Positions 56,384-64,000 of a DNA stretch of 64,000 bases are shown here, in pieces (position 1 is the stretch's first letter; each line of letters opens with the position of its first letter). The position numbers were made by a program, and so were the translations under genes. The DNA comes from Roseovarius nubinhibens ISM (GTDB lineage: Bacteria; Pseudomonadota; Alphaproteobacteria; Rhodobacterales; Rhodobacteraceae). The stretch spans positions 1,833,257-1,897,256 of the forward strand of contig NZ_CH724156.1 of the NCBI RefSeq assembly GCF_000152625.1. Direction: 5' to 3'. Below the pieces are notes generated by a model. The model was not told the DNA's origin, did not search any database, and saw only the letters and a program-made list of their open reading frames with translations.

Positions 56384-57301
56384 TCAGGCATTATCGTAGT
56401 AAGCGATCAATTCTTCACAGTAGGGAACATTCGCCTCCGGAAATCCATTCGCAATGAGATATTTTTTGAATTCCCGAGCAGAATGATTCGACGCATTGGT
56501 GGCCTTCCAGCAGTGAAACATATGAAGTATCTCGAATGACCCTATAAAATTGGGCATTAGGTGGCGATCTATGGCGCTCGCGGAAACCGAAAGTACACCC
56601 AAATAATCCAGAAGTTTGGAGTGAGAAATCTTTCCGGAAGCACGATGCTGCAAATTCGAAGGTTCAGGTACATCAAGTGACCGGCCGAACCCGTGGGCGA
56701 ATTGATTTCGAAGTTCCCTCATCTTTTCAAGCTTTGAGACTGGAAACATTTTGGAGGTGTCTGTAGCGCTAAAAAGTCGCCTAAAGTTGGCTTCTCTCTT
56801 GCTCCAAGTATCTCGAGTGAGCAATTTCTGATCGGCTTCGTAGTCGATCTCTACACCGCGTTTCAGCAGCGAAGTGCCATCAAGTGCACCGGTCGCCCCG
56901 AACCGGCAAAGAGGATCCGACATCAACGCGCTTCGACAAATCCTACTCATGTACGCTTCGTGAAAGGTTACTGCCGAGGCAAGGGCCGAGAGGCGAAGCC
57001 AGTTTCCAAGAGCTTCGTTTGCCGTCAACCACTCGCCAACTGTTTTCGGAACCCGTGAAATGTCCGGCCCACTGGCTTGGAAAATGGTTTCTGTCGAAAT
57101 CTCGGCATTTGATTCTTTCTCCTGCCTAGCGAGGTAACGAGCATTTTCTGTCATTACGACGAACGACCAATAATGCTCGTTTATCTCAGTCTGTCGGTCA
57201 TTGAACTCACTGATGGCGATACTTCTTGATCGCAGCGGAACATATCTATTAAAAGTCAAAAAAATTGTCTCCCATTGCAGCAAGGTTGGCGCACAACCCA
57301 A
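56384..57301 (-). CDS. Low-GC orphan protein with HEPN-like R-x4-H motif
   Basis: 305-aa protein I do not recognise as a named family. KMRELRNQFAHGFGR contains Arg198-NQFA-His203, the R-x4-6-H signature of HEPN ribonucleases, set in a helical region with a preceding EAYMSRICRSAL segment; similar layouts occur in RiboL-PSP-HEPN and MAE_28990-type toxins. Codon use and GC (about 45-50% by eye) differ sharply from both neighbours, pointing to recent transfer. The first possible start is a TTG at 57301; an ATG at residue 50 (57154) is the alternative. No antitoxin partner is evident on either side. Confidence 0.6.
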   Translation of the reverse strand: MGCAPTLLQWETIFLTFNRYVPLRSRSIAISEFNDRQTEINEHYWSFVVMTENARYLARQEKESNAEISTETIFQASGPDISRVPKTVGEWLTANEALGNWLRLSALASAVTFHEAYMSRICRSALMSDPLCRFGATGALDGTSLLKRGVEIDYEADQKLLTRDTWSKREANFRRLFSATDTSKMFPVSKLEKMRELRNQFAHGFGRSLDVPEPSNLQHRASGKISHSKLLDYLGVLSVSASAIDRHLMPNFIGSFEILHMFHCWKATNASNHSAREFKKYLIANGFPEANVPYCEELIAYYDNA

Positions 57302-57494
57302 TAACTAAAGCTGACTATGATCGCTAGTTCATCTAGCGGCATGATTACGGATCTTCCTGCATAATTCTCCTATCCGAAGCAATCGAGAGGTTTGGCCCCA
57401 AAGCGACCATTCCCACGTCGTCCGCGCGCCTTGGTCTGCACCATATCTGCTAACGGTCTACGTCGGTTTGGCGGAAGCTATACCTTGAGAAACC

Positions 57495-58415
57495 CTACGG
57501 GCGTCCTGCGCGGAGGGACAGCAGCCCCGACAGCACGATGAGGGCGATGCCTGAGAGGGCGATGGCATCGGGGGCTTCGGCAAAGAGCAGGAGCCCCCAG
57601 AGCAGCGCGAAGCCCACATAGGCGAAGTCGAAGGCGCCGATGAGGGCGGGGGGTGCGTTTTGATAGGCAAAGGCGGCACCGACGCCGCCGATCACCAGCG
57701 CCACGGCCATGAGCGCGAGCGCGGCCCAGGCGGGGCCGTCGAGCGCGGCCCAGGGGGCGAAGAGAAATCCGCCCTGGCCGGGCAGCGCCAGAGAGGCCGC
57801 GCTGATCGTGATGCCGGCGAGGATAAAGCCGAGGTTGAGCCAGAGCGCGAGGGTCAGGGGCGGCTCGGCCCGGCAGCGGGCGCGGGTGAGCAGCATCGCC
57901 GCGGCATAGAGCATCGCGGCGCAGAGCGGCGCGAGCGCCCAGAGATTGAACGCCTCGGGGCCGGGGCGCAGGATCAAGAGAACCCCGGCAAAGCCCAGAG
58001 CGACCGCGAACCAGCCGAGCGGCGCGACGCGGCCGCCGGGCAGCAGCCCGGAAAACAGCGTGATGAAGAGCGGCAGCGTGTAATAGGCCGCCGCCGCCAC
58101 CGACAGATCGAGATGCGGCAGCGCCAGGTAATAGGCGATCCACATGCTCACCAAGAGGGCAGAGCGCAGCGCCACCCAGCCCAGGGCGACAGGCCAGAGC
58201 GGCACCCGGCGCGCCCGCATCAGCCACAGCAGAAGCGGCAGGGCGAGCAGGGAACGCAGAAGGAAAATCTGGCCCAGCGCAAAGCCGCCCGCCAGCGCCT
58301 TGACCAACGCATCGCCCAGCGACAGCGCCAGAACCGTGCCAAGGATCACCGCCACGGCGAGGCCGATCCGGTCATCAGCAGGGGCAGCAGGAGAGAGGGG
58401 GGCGGCAGGGGGCAT
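57495..58415 (-). CDS. DMT/EamA-family transporter
   Basis: 306-aa ten-helix EamA-type transporter: FLLRSLLALPLLLWLMRARR, AYYLALPHLDLSVAAAAYYTLPLFITLFS, GWFAVALGFAGVLLILRPG and IGAFDFAYVGFALLWGLLLFAEAPD are the repeat hallmarks. It is unrelated in detail to the EamA protein at 46.4 kb (different loop sequences). ATG 58415 (MPPAAPLSPAAP) chosen over an open extension of 51 codons. Substrate unknown. Confidence 0.88.
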   Translation of the reverse strand: MPPAAPLSPAAPADDRIGLAVAVILGTVLALSLGDALVKALAGGFALGQIFLLRSLLALPLLLWLMRARRVPLWPVALGWVALRSALLVSMWIAYYLALPHLDLSVAAAAYYTLPLFITLFSGLLPGGRVAPLGWFAVALGFAGVLLILRPGPEAFNLWALAPLCAAMLYAAAMLLTRARCRAEPPLTLALWLNLGFILAGITISAASLALPGQGGFLFAPWAALDGPAWAALALMAVALVIGGVGAAFAYQNAPPALIGAFDFAYVGFALLWGLLLFAEAPDAIALSGIALIVLSGLLSLRAGRP

Positions 58416-58560
58416 GGGATCACTCGGCACAGGGATATGCTGCGAGACTAGGCCGGGGCGGCGATCCTGCCCAGAGATTTTCCGCGTTTCAGCGCCCGCG
58501 GGGCCGGACAGCTGACCAAACCTGTCAGCGTGAGGAATGCGGCGCAGGAAAGGAGCGGGC

Positions 58561-58593
58561 AAAAACAAACCCCCGAGGCCGGGCCGCGGGGGT
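58561..58593 (-). terminator. Rho-independent terminator of rpsU
   Basis: On the minus strand ACCCCCG-CGGCCCGGCCT-CGGGGGT followed by TTGTTTTTG, about 33 bases after the rpsU stop. Confidence 0.85.
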
Positions 58594-58625
58594 CGTTTCT
58601 TCGAAAAACGTGTTCGAAGCCGGTC

Positions 58626-58832
58626 TTAGAGAAGACCTTCGCGCTGGGCTTTCTTACGCGCCAGTTTCCGGGCACGGCGGATCGCTTCAGCTTTCTCGCG
58701 CGCTTTTTTCTCAGAGGGTTTCTCGAAATGTTGCTTGAGCTTCATTTCCCGAAACACACCTTCGCGCTGCAGCTTCTTTTTCAGGGCACGGAGCGCCTGA
58801 TCGACATTGTTGTCACGAACACTAACCTGCAT
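58626..58832 (-). CDS. rpsU: 30S ribosomal protein S21
   Basis: 68-aa bS21. It begins [27 protein letters not shown] and ends in a very basic tail ([12 protein letters not shown]), the form usual in alphaproteobacteria. S21 helps base-pairing of 16S rRNA with mRNA leaders. It is monocistronic with its own terminator. Confidence 0.97.
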   Translation of the reverse strand: MQVSVRDNNVDQALRALKKKLQREGVFREMKLKQHFEKPSEKKAREKAEAIRRARKLARKKAQREGLL

Positions 58833-59090
58833 GTGGTTTTCACCACCTTTCTAAGTTTGAGTTGCAAGAGATTGCAGGAAACAGCCGTATAACAAGGCGA
58901 ATCGTTCTTGTCCAGCCTGTTGGCGGCGGGCGCACAGGTTGAACGCGGCGGCTTTCGGACAAGTTTAGAGACAGGTTTGCCGATCTGTCGCTTGCGGGTT
59001 TTGTCAGAGCTTAGGCCTGCCGAGGCGCGGTGGGAATACGGGTTTTCTCGGGCCGGGCTGCACGCTAGGGTCGGCGCGTTGGAGGATGCG

Positions 59091-59774
59091 ATGGCGCAAG
59101 ATGTGAAATCACGGCTTTTGGCGGCGATCAAGCCGCATGTGGCCTTTGATGGCTGGGGCCCAGAGGCCTTTGCGGCGGCGGTGCAGGAGGCGGAGATCGC
59201 GCCCGAGCTGGCCCGCGCCGCCTGTCCGCGCGGTGCCATCGATCTGGCCGTGGCCTATCATGAGGCGGGCGATGCGGCGATGGTCGCGGCGCTCGACGCG
59301 ATGGATCTGGACGAGATGCGGTTTCGCGACCGAATCGCGGCGGCGGTGATGGCGCGGCTCGAGGCGGTAGACGATCCCGAGCTGGTGCGCCGGGGGATGA
59401 CGCTTTTCGCGCTGCCGCATCACGCGGCCGAGGGCGCGGCGCTCATCTGGGGCACGGCGGATCGCATCTGGACCACGCTTGGCGACAGCTCGCGCGATGT
59501 GAACTGGTACACGAAACGCGCGACGCTGTCGGGGGTCTATAGCAGCACAGTGCTCTATTGGCTCGGCGATCACAGTGCGGATCATGCTGACACCCGCGCC
59601 TTTCTCGACCGGCGGATCGAGGATGTGATGCGGTTCGAAAAGCTCAAGGCGGGGCTGCGTGACAATGCGCTCTTGTCCGGGCTGATGGCCGGGCCGCTCA
59701 AGCTGCTCGACCGGGTGCGCGCGCCCGAGATCACGCCACGCACCGGCATGCCGGGGCGCTGGAAAGGGCATTAG
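59091..59774 (+). CDS. COQ9 family protein (ubiquinone biosynthesis)
   Basis: 227-aa COQ9-type protein. The family features DGWGPEAFAAAVQEAEI at the start of the helical domain and the C-terminal TADRIWTTLGDSSRDVNWYTKRATLSGVYSSTVLYWLGD (in parts) with RAFLDRRIEDVMRFEKLK are present. COQ9 binds lipids and assists COQ7 hydroxylation in ubiquinone synthesis. GGAGGA precedes ATG 59091; an upstream frame to 58908 has no similarity. It is followed at about 65 bp by a quinone reductase gene. Confidence 0.93.
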   Translation: MAQDVKSRLLAAIKPHVAFDGWGPEAFAAAVQEAEIAPELARAACPRGAIDLAVAYHEAGDAAMVAALDAMDLDEMRFRDRIAAAVMARLEAVDDPELVRRGMTLFALPHHAAEGAALIWGTADRIWTTLGDSSRDVNWYTKRATLSGVYSSTVLYWLGDHSADHADTRAFLDRRIEDVMRFEKLKAGLRDNALLSGLMAGPLKLLDRVRAPEITPRTGMPGRWKGH

Positions 59775-59839
59775 GCCGCGGGCGAGACGCATCGCGGGGA
59801 CCTCCAGAAACACCTGATAAGACGGAAGGCAGAGCGCAG

Positions 59840-60832
59840 ATGGACAAGGCAATGACAGCGGTTGAGATCACCCAGCCGGGCGGGCCGGAGGTGTTGCAGA
59901 TCACCCAGCGGCCGATGCCCGAGGCGGGGCCGGGCGAGGTGGTGATCCGCGTCGCCTGGGCCGGGGTCAACCGGCCGGATGCCTTGCAGCGGGCGGGGCT
60001 CTATGCGCCGCCGCCCTCGGCCAGCGATCTGCCGGGGCTCGAGGCTTCGGGCGAGATCGTGGCGCTGGGCGAAGGGGTTGGCGACTGGGCGCTGGGCGAT
60101 CAGGTCTGCGCGCTTCTGCCCGGCGGTGGCTATGCCGAATACGTGACGACGCCTGCGGCCCATTGCCTGCCGGTGCCCGAAGGCATGGGGCTGCGCGAGG
60201 CGGCCTGCCTGCCGGAAACATTCTTTACCGTATGGTCCAATGTCTTCATGCGCGGCGGCCTGCAGGCGGGCGAGCGGTTTTTGGTTCATGGCGGCTCGTC
60301 CGGGATCGGCACCACGGCCATTCAGCTCGCCAAGGCCTTTGGCGCGCGGGTCTTTGCCACCGCCGGATCAGAGGCGAAATGCGCCGCCTGCCGCGATCTC
60401 GGTGCGGATCGGGTGATCAATTACCGCGACGAGGATTTCTCGGAGATCCTGCGCGCCGAGGGCGGGGCGAACCTCATCCTCGATATGGTGGGCGGCGATT
60501 ACCTGCCGCGCAATGTGCGCGCGCTCGCCGATGAGGGGCGGCTTGTGCAGATTGCCTTTCTCAAGGGGCCGAAGGTCGAGCTGAACTTTGCCCAGGTGAT
60601 GATGCGGCGGCTGACCATCACGGGCAGCACCCTGCGTCCGCAGAGCGATCTCGCCAAGGCGCGGATTGCCGAGGCGCTGCGCCGTGAGGTTTGGCCGCTC
60701 TTGGCCGCCGGGCGGATCGCGCCGGTGATGGATTCGGACTATCCGCTGGGGGAGGCGTCGCAGGCGCATGCGCATATGGAGGCGGGCGACCATATCGGCA
60801 AGATCGTCCTCAAGGTCGGGCCCGAGGCGTGA
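59840..60832 (+). CDS. NAD(P)H quinone oxidoreductase (PIG3/QOR-like, zinc-free MDR)
   Basis: 330-aa medium-chain dehydrogenase/reductase of the PIG3/TP53I3 type. NADPH-binding GGSSGIGTTAIQLAKAFGARVFATAGSEAK and catalytic-side segments WAGVNRPDALQRAGLYAPP and LPETFFTVWSNVFMRG are typical; no zinc ligands are present. It reduces quinones or enones. The stop overlaps the GTG start of the sialidase-like gene (GTGA). A start at 59852 is possible. Confidence 0.92.
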   Translation: MDKAMTAVEITQPGGPEVLQITQRPMPEAGPGEVVIRVAWAGVNRPDALQRAGLYAPPPSASDLPGLEASGEIVALGEGVGDWALGDQVCALLPGGGYAEYVTTPAAHCLPVPEGMGLREAACLPETFFTVWSNVFMRGGLQAGERFLVHGGSSGIGTTAIQLAKAFGARVFATAGSEAKCAACRDLGADRVINYRDEDFSEILRAEGGANLILDMVGGDYLPRNVRALADEGRLVQIAFLKGPKVELNFAQVMMRRLTITGSTLRPQSDLAKARIAEALRREVWPLLAAGRIAPVMDSDYPLGEASQAHAHMEAGDHIGKIVLKVGPEA

Positions 60833-61968
60833 TCACGGCGGCCATTCTGGGGCTGGCGGGCGTCAGCCTTGGCCTCTCGGCGCTGGCGCTGCGCCGGGCG
60901 CCACGGCTCGGCTGGGTCTTTGCGCCGCCGCCGCCCGTTCCGGCGGGGCCCGCCCAGTGCGAAACGCTTTTGACCTATCACAGCCATTTGGGGCAGGCGC
61001 ATTCGCCGTCGATCCTGTGCCGTCCGGACGGGTTTTCGGTGCTCTGGTTCGAAGGTTCCGCCGAGGCGCAGGCCGATGTGGACATTTATGAGGTGAGCTT
61101 TGCCAAGGGGCCGCAGGGCTGGCAGGCGAGCGCCGCAGAGCAGCGCGTCGGGCGTCAGGCCCTGGGCCGGGCGATGCGGCCCCGGCAGCTTGTCGTGACG
61201 CTTGGCAATACGATCGAGGACGAGGCGCGGCGCGGTGCGGTCTTTTCGACGGTGGTGTCGGTGGGCGGCTGGGCGGCGGCCTCGGTGGCGCGGGTGATCC
61301 CGGGGCCGGGCGGGCCGCTCAGCGCCGAAAAGCTCAGCCTGTCGCCGATGCTCAACCGCTCGGCCTTGGTGAAATCGCCGATGCTGGCCTATGCCGATGG
61401 CAGTCACGCGCTCCCCGCTTATTTCGAGATGGGCCAGATGCATGGGCTCTTGGTCCGGTTTCATCCGGATGGCCGGGTGGCCGACACGCGGCGGATGGAT
61501 GGCGCCGGGCTCAACCCCATTCAGCCGATGATCGTGCCGCTCGATGGACGGCGGGCGGTGGCCTTTCTGCGCGACTTTGATGTCAAACGCGGCTGCCTTC
61601 TGCGCTGTGAGACCGAAGATGGCGGCCAGAGCTGGAGCCCGGTCGAGACCACCGTGATCGCCAACCCGAGCGCGCCGGTGGCGGCGCTGCCCTTGGGCGA
61701 TGGGCGTATCCTGATGGCCGGCAATGACGATCCCGACGCGCCCGCCGATCTCTGCCTGTCGATCAGCGCCGATGAGGGCAGAACTTGGCAAAGATGCAGG
61801 CGGTTTGAGGGCAAGAGCGGCGGGCTGCGCTATCCGATGCTGCGCCTGCTCGCCGAGGGCGAGATTGCGCTTTGCTATTCGCACGGGACCAAGGCGGGGA
61901 TCTGCGTGCAGGTCATGGGCCGCGACTGGATCGAGGCCGGGGCGGGCAAGAAAGAGGGCGCGCCATGA
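60829..61968 (+). CDS. Sialidase-like (BNR/Asp-box) membrane-anchored protein
   Basis: 379-aa protein. An N-terminal hydrophobic helix (MITAAILGLAGVSLGLSALAL) acts as signal anchor; the body is a sialidase-fold propeller with Asp-box repeats DGGQSWSP and DEGRTWQ and a YHSHLGQAHSPSILCRPDG start. Sialidase-family members include glycan hydrolases and lectin-like relatives; catalytic residues cannot be assigned by eye. The start is a GTG overlapping the quinone reductase stop (GTGA). Its own stop overlaps the next membrane gene. Confidence 0.72.
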   Translation: MITAAILGLAGVSLGLSALALRRAPRLGWVFAPPPPVPAGPAQCETLLTYHSHLGQAHSPSILCRPDGFSVLWFEGSAEAQADVDIYEVSFAKGPQGWQASAAEQRVGRQALGRAMRPRQLVVTLGNTIEDEARRGAVFSTVVSVGGWAAASVARVIPGPGGPLSAEKLSLSPMLNRSALVKSPMLAYADGSHALPAYFEMGQMHGLLVRFHPDGRVADTRRMDGAGLNPIQPMIVPLDGRRAVAFLRDFDVKRGCLLRCETEDGGQSWSPVETTVIANPSAPVAALPLGDGRILMAGNDDPDAPADLCLSISADEGRTWQRCRRFEGKSGGLRYPMLRLLAEGEIALCYSHGTKAGICVQVMGRDWIEAGAGKKEGAP

Positions 61969-62528
61969 CGGATCGTTTGTCTACTCTTTATATGGGCGTG
62001 CTGCTGGGCTGGGTGCTGTTTTGCGGCTTTGCCCTCGTGGCGCGGCCGGACCAGGCGGCGATTGCGGGGCTGATCCTCGGCTTTGGCCTGACCCTCGGGC
62101 TGCGGCGCAACATTGCCATCAGTGGCGCGATGGCGGTGCTCGAGCCCATCGGCGTGGTGCTGCCGCTTTTGGCCTTGCGGCATATGGCGCTGGCCGTCTG
62201 TCCCGATCTCGCGCCCTGGCTCGGCCAGTGGCAGGCTTGGGAGCTGGCGGCGCTGGTGCTGCTCTATCCGGTCTTTCTGGCGGCCTCGATGGGGGTGTGG
62301 CGGGCCGAGCCCTACCGGCTCGGCTATCATCCGGTGCCTGTCGCCCTCATGGTCTTGGGGCTCTGCCTCTATGCGCTGGCCATGACCAACCCATTCCTCG
62401 CGTTGCTCGCCGTGGCCGCCCAGGCGCAGTGGGTTCTGCGCGCCGGAAGCAGCAATTGGTTCGACCATATCCTGCATGTTCTGGTGGTGCCGGCGGCTCT
62501 TTTCACGCTGCTTGGGCGGCTCTGGTGA
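61965..62528 (+). CDS. Integral membrane protein of unknown function
   Basis: 187-aa protein with about six hydrophobic segments (9-27, 33-45, 53-72, 89-110, 122-140 and 168-185) and a HxxL-type loop after the third. It is coupled to the sialidase-like gene by an ATGA overlap and probably works with it. No family is recognised. The C-terminal WFDHILHVLVVPAALFTLLGRLW resembles the last helix of small multi-pass proteins, nothing more specific. Confidence 0.7.
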   Translation: MTDRLSTLYMGVLLGWVLFCGFALVARPDQAAIAGLILGFGLTLGLRRNIAISGAMAVLEPIGVVLPLLALRHMALAVCPDLAPWLGQWQAWELAALVLLYPVFLAASMGVWRAEPYRLGYHPVPVALMVLGLCLYALAMTNPFLALLAVAAQAQWVLRAGSSNWFDHILHVLVVPAALFTLLGRLW

Positions 62529-62533
62529 GGCAA

Positions 62534-62559
62534 GGGGAATCGGCCCCCGCCGATTCCCA
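62534..62559 (+). terminator. Hairpin after the membrane protein gene
   Basis: Perfect 10-bp stem GGGAATCGGC-CCCC-GCCGATTCCC starting a few bases after the stop codon, without a T-run. Likely transcript-end hairpin. Confidence 0.5.
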
Positions 62560-62825
62560 AACCCAAGCGATTGCGCCTTATTTTCGCCTTAATCCGGCGA
62601 CGAACGGCGCGAAAGCCACGGGCGAACTCTAGCGGAAACCCGCCAAAAACAGTGCCCGGATGGATAGTCTGTGATCAAAACGTCACAACGCAGGGCATTG
62701 GCAATCAAACGGGCGGGGCTTCGTTGACCTGAATGGGCAAATCAAGCAATCAATCCCCCAAGCCGGTTCCTTCCAGAGTCGGTGGAACTTGAACACATTC
62801 CTGCTATTATGAGGAGGGACACCCT
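62560..62825 (+). promoter_or_regulatory. Porin upstream region
   Basis: About 265 bp, AT-richer than the surroundings (ATTTTCGCCTTAA; AAAACGTCACAAC; AAATCAAGCAATCAATC). A TTGACC-like sequence near 62722 could be a -35 element, and a strong AGGAGGG lies at 62811-62817 just ahead of the TTG start. No protein gene is seen. The region should contain the promoter and a long leader of the porin. Confidence 0.4.
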
Positions 62826-63965
62826 TTGAAAAAGCATCTGCTTAGCACCAGTGCCATCGCACTCGGTCTCGTCGCAGCTCCGGCATCCGCTCAAGAGTGG
62901 AACCTGGACTGGGGCGGTTACATGAACCAGCACGTCGCATTCGCTGACGTTTCCGGCACCGCCGCAGCTGGCATCGACTATGACGGCGTTGGCTTCCACA
63001 GCAACTCCGAAATCTTCTTCACCCCCTCGGTGACGCTCGACAACGGCCTGACCTTTGGTATCAACGTTCAGCTCGAAGCTGAAAACCAAAGCACCTCGGT
63101 TAACGCTGCAGGTACTTCCGGTACCAACAGCTACATCGACGAAACCTACATGATCATCTCGGGTGATACCCTGGGCCGCATCGAAATCGGTTCGGAAAAC
63201 TCGGCTGGTTACAAGTCCATGGTTGGCGCGCCTTCCGTGACTTCGATGGCGATCAACTCGCCCTCGATCTCGGCCTTCATTCCGCTGTCGAACGTTCTGC
63301 CCTGGAACTTCCGTCAGGCTGGTATCTCGGCTTGGACCGAAGTTGGCGGCAACAACGACGTTGACCGTATCAGCTACTACACCCCCGATTTCAACGGCCT
63401 GACCGTTGGTATCTCGTATGCCCGCAACAACGGCGGCAACGCTGTCGGTTCGCACAACAACAGCGTTGTTGGTTCGGCCACGCTCGAAGACATCTTCGAC
63501 ATCGGCGTGAACTACAGCCAGACCTTCGGCACGACCAGCGTCTCGCTGGCCGCTCGCTACGGTTCGGCTGAAGCAATTGCTCCTGCTGGCTACGATCCCG
63601 AAACTTGGGGTATCGGCGCACAAGTGGGCTTCGGTGACTTCACCGTTGGCGCACACTATGCTGAAAACGACAACGCGGCTTCGGGCGCGGCTGGCGACCA
63701 GTCCGGCTGGAGCTTCGGTGGTACCTATGACGCCCCCGGCGCATGGGCCTTCGAAGCCCTCACCTTCCAAGGTGAGTTCGACATGACCGGTACCGGCGCA
63801 GCAGACGAAGAGTACACGGCCTATAAAATCGGCGCGAGCCGCGACATGGGCCCGGGCGTTGACTGGGACATCTATGCCATCTACGCGGAAGCTGACGACA
63901 AAGGCACCGCAGGCACCGATCTCAAAGGTACCGTTATCGGCACCGCGATCAACCTGAGCTTCTAA
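62826..63965 (+). CDS. Rhodobacter-type outer-membrane porin
   Basis: 379-aa porin. It has a signal peptide (MKKHLLSTSAIALGLVAAPASAQ) and a beta-barrel body beginning EWNLDWGGYMNQHVAFADVS and ending TVIGTAINLSF with the terminal Phe recognised by the BAM machinery, in the Porin_4 family of Rhodobacter/Roseobacter porins. It starts at TTG 62826, eight bases after AGGAGGG; the ATG upstream at 62808 is out of frame. Codon use shifts to the preferred set of highly expressed genes (GGT, GCT, AAC, ATC), unlike most of the window. Confidence 0.93.
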   Translation: MKKHLLSTSAIALGLVAAPASAQEWNLDWGGYMNQHVAFADVSGTAAAGIDYDGVGFHSNSEIFFTPSVTLDNGLTFGINVQLEAENQSTSVNAAGTSGTNSYIDETYMIISGDTLGRIEIGSENSAGYKSMVGAPSVTSMAINSPSISAFIPLSNVLPWNFRQAGISAWTEVGGNNDVDRISYYTPDFNGLTVGISYARNNGGNAVGSHNNSVVGSATLEDIFDIGVNYSQTFGTTSVSLAARYGSAEAIAPAGYDPETWGIGAQVGFGDFTVGAHYAENDNAASGAAGDQSGWSFGGTYDAPGAWAFEALTFQGEFDMTGTGAADEEYTAYKIGASRDMGPGVDWDIYAIYAEADDKGTAGTDLKGTVIGTAINLSF

Positions 63966-64000
63966 TCTCTGGTTCGATTTGCTAATAGGCGAGGGGGGCG

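Overview
The window comes from a high-GC alphaproteobacterium, almost certainly a member of the Rhodobacteraceae/Roseobacter group. The basis is family-level recognition of the proteins: a Rhodobacter-type porin, a COQ9 protein, an alphaproteobacterial MutL with an endonuclease motif, a DUF1285-MoxR-DUF58-DUF4159 cluster, a GcvT-fused dimethylglycine/sarcosine dehydrogenase-type enzyme, and a hairpin-plus-box intergenic element I associate with this family. Most of the window is ordinary chromosomal backbone with dense coding and many 4-bp ATGA/GTGA/TTGA start-stop overlaps. I see no rRNA, tRNA, CRISPR array, integrase or transposase.

Layout: 1-9.9 kb carries a partial gene, the mutL-rmuC operon, a rhodanese, a repeat-rich gap (3942-5012), glnK-amtB with a sigma-54-like promoter, a class A penicillin-binding protein and an MtfA-like peptidase. 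10-14.6 kb has mlaA-mlaC divergent from an orphan type I secretion ABC/HlyD pair. 14.6-15.4 kb is a non-coding array of four degenerate repeats. 15.4-18.2 kb is a ridA-GDPD-acyltransferase-phhB run, convergent with glycolate oxidase glcDEF (18.2-22.1 kb). 22-30 kb holds a DUF599 protein, a small periplasmic protein and a four-gene MoxR/DUF58/DUF4159 operon divergent from DUF1285. 30.6-38.1 kb has hyi, polA, a 59-aa CHCC zinc-finger gene, an orphan ABC ATPase, a methyltransferase-GlxA regulator pair and a lytic transglycosylase.

38.3-46.4 kb is the main accessory region. Its eight genes have visibly lower GC and different codon use: a glycosyltransferase, an FAD monooxygenase-like protein, a methyltransferase, a FemAB-like acyltransferase, a beta-propeller protein, a NeuD-like acyltransferase, an FdtA-like ketoisomerase and a DegT-type aminotransferase. 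Together they look like a module making and attaching a 3-amino-3,6-dideoxy sugar with unusual decorations, but without the nucleotide-sugar activation enzymes or polymer export genes. A second, isolated low-GC gene (56384-57301) carries an R-x4-H motif typical of HEPN ribonucleases and may be an orphan defence or toxin gene.

46.4-64 kb returns to backbone: a DMT transporter, the 815-aa demethylating dehydrogenase, a PhnA-like protein, an RluA pseudouridine synthase, a kinase-like protein whose C-terminus resembles the C-terminal subdomain of acyl-CoA synthetases, two glycosyltransferases (GT11 and GT25), an aldehyde dehydrogenase, a 1-Cys peroxiredoxin, a second DMT transporter, rpsU, COQ9, a quinone reductase coupled to a sialidase-like protein and a membrane protein, and a highly expressed porin with a TTG start. 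Two intergenic repeat families stand out: an 11-bp-period GTCGGTAA repeat just after two stop codons, and a GGGTATTT-CCAGAAAGAGG box present at least six times.
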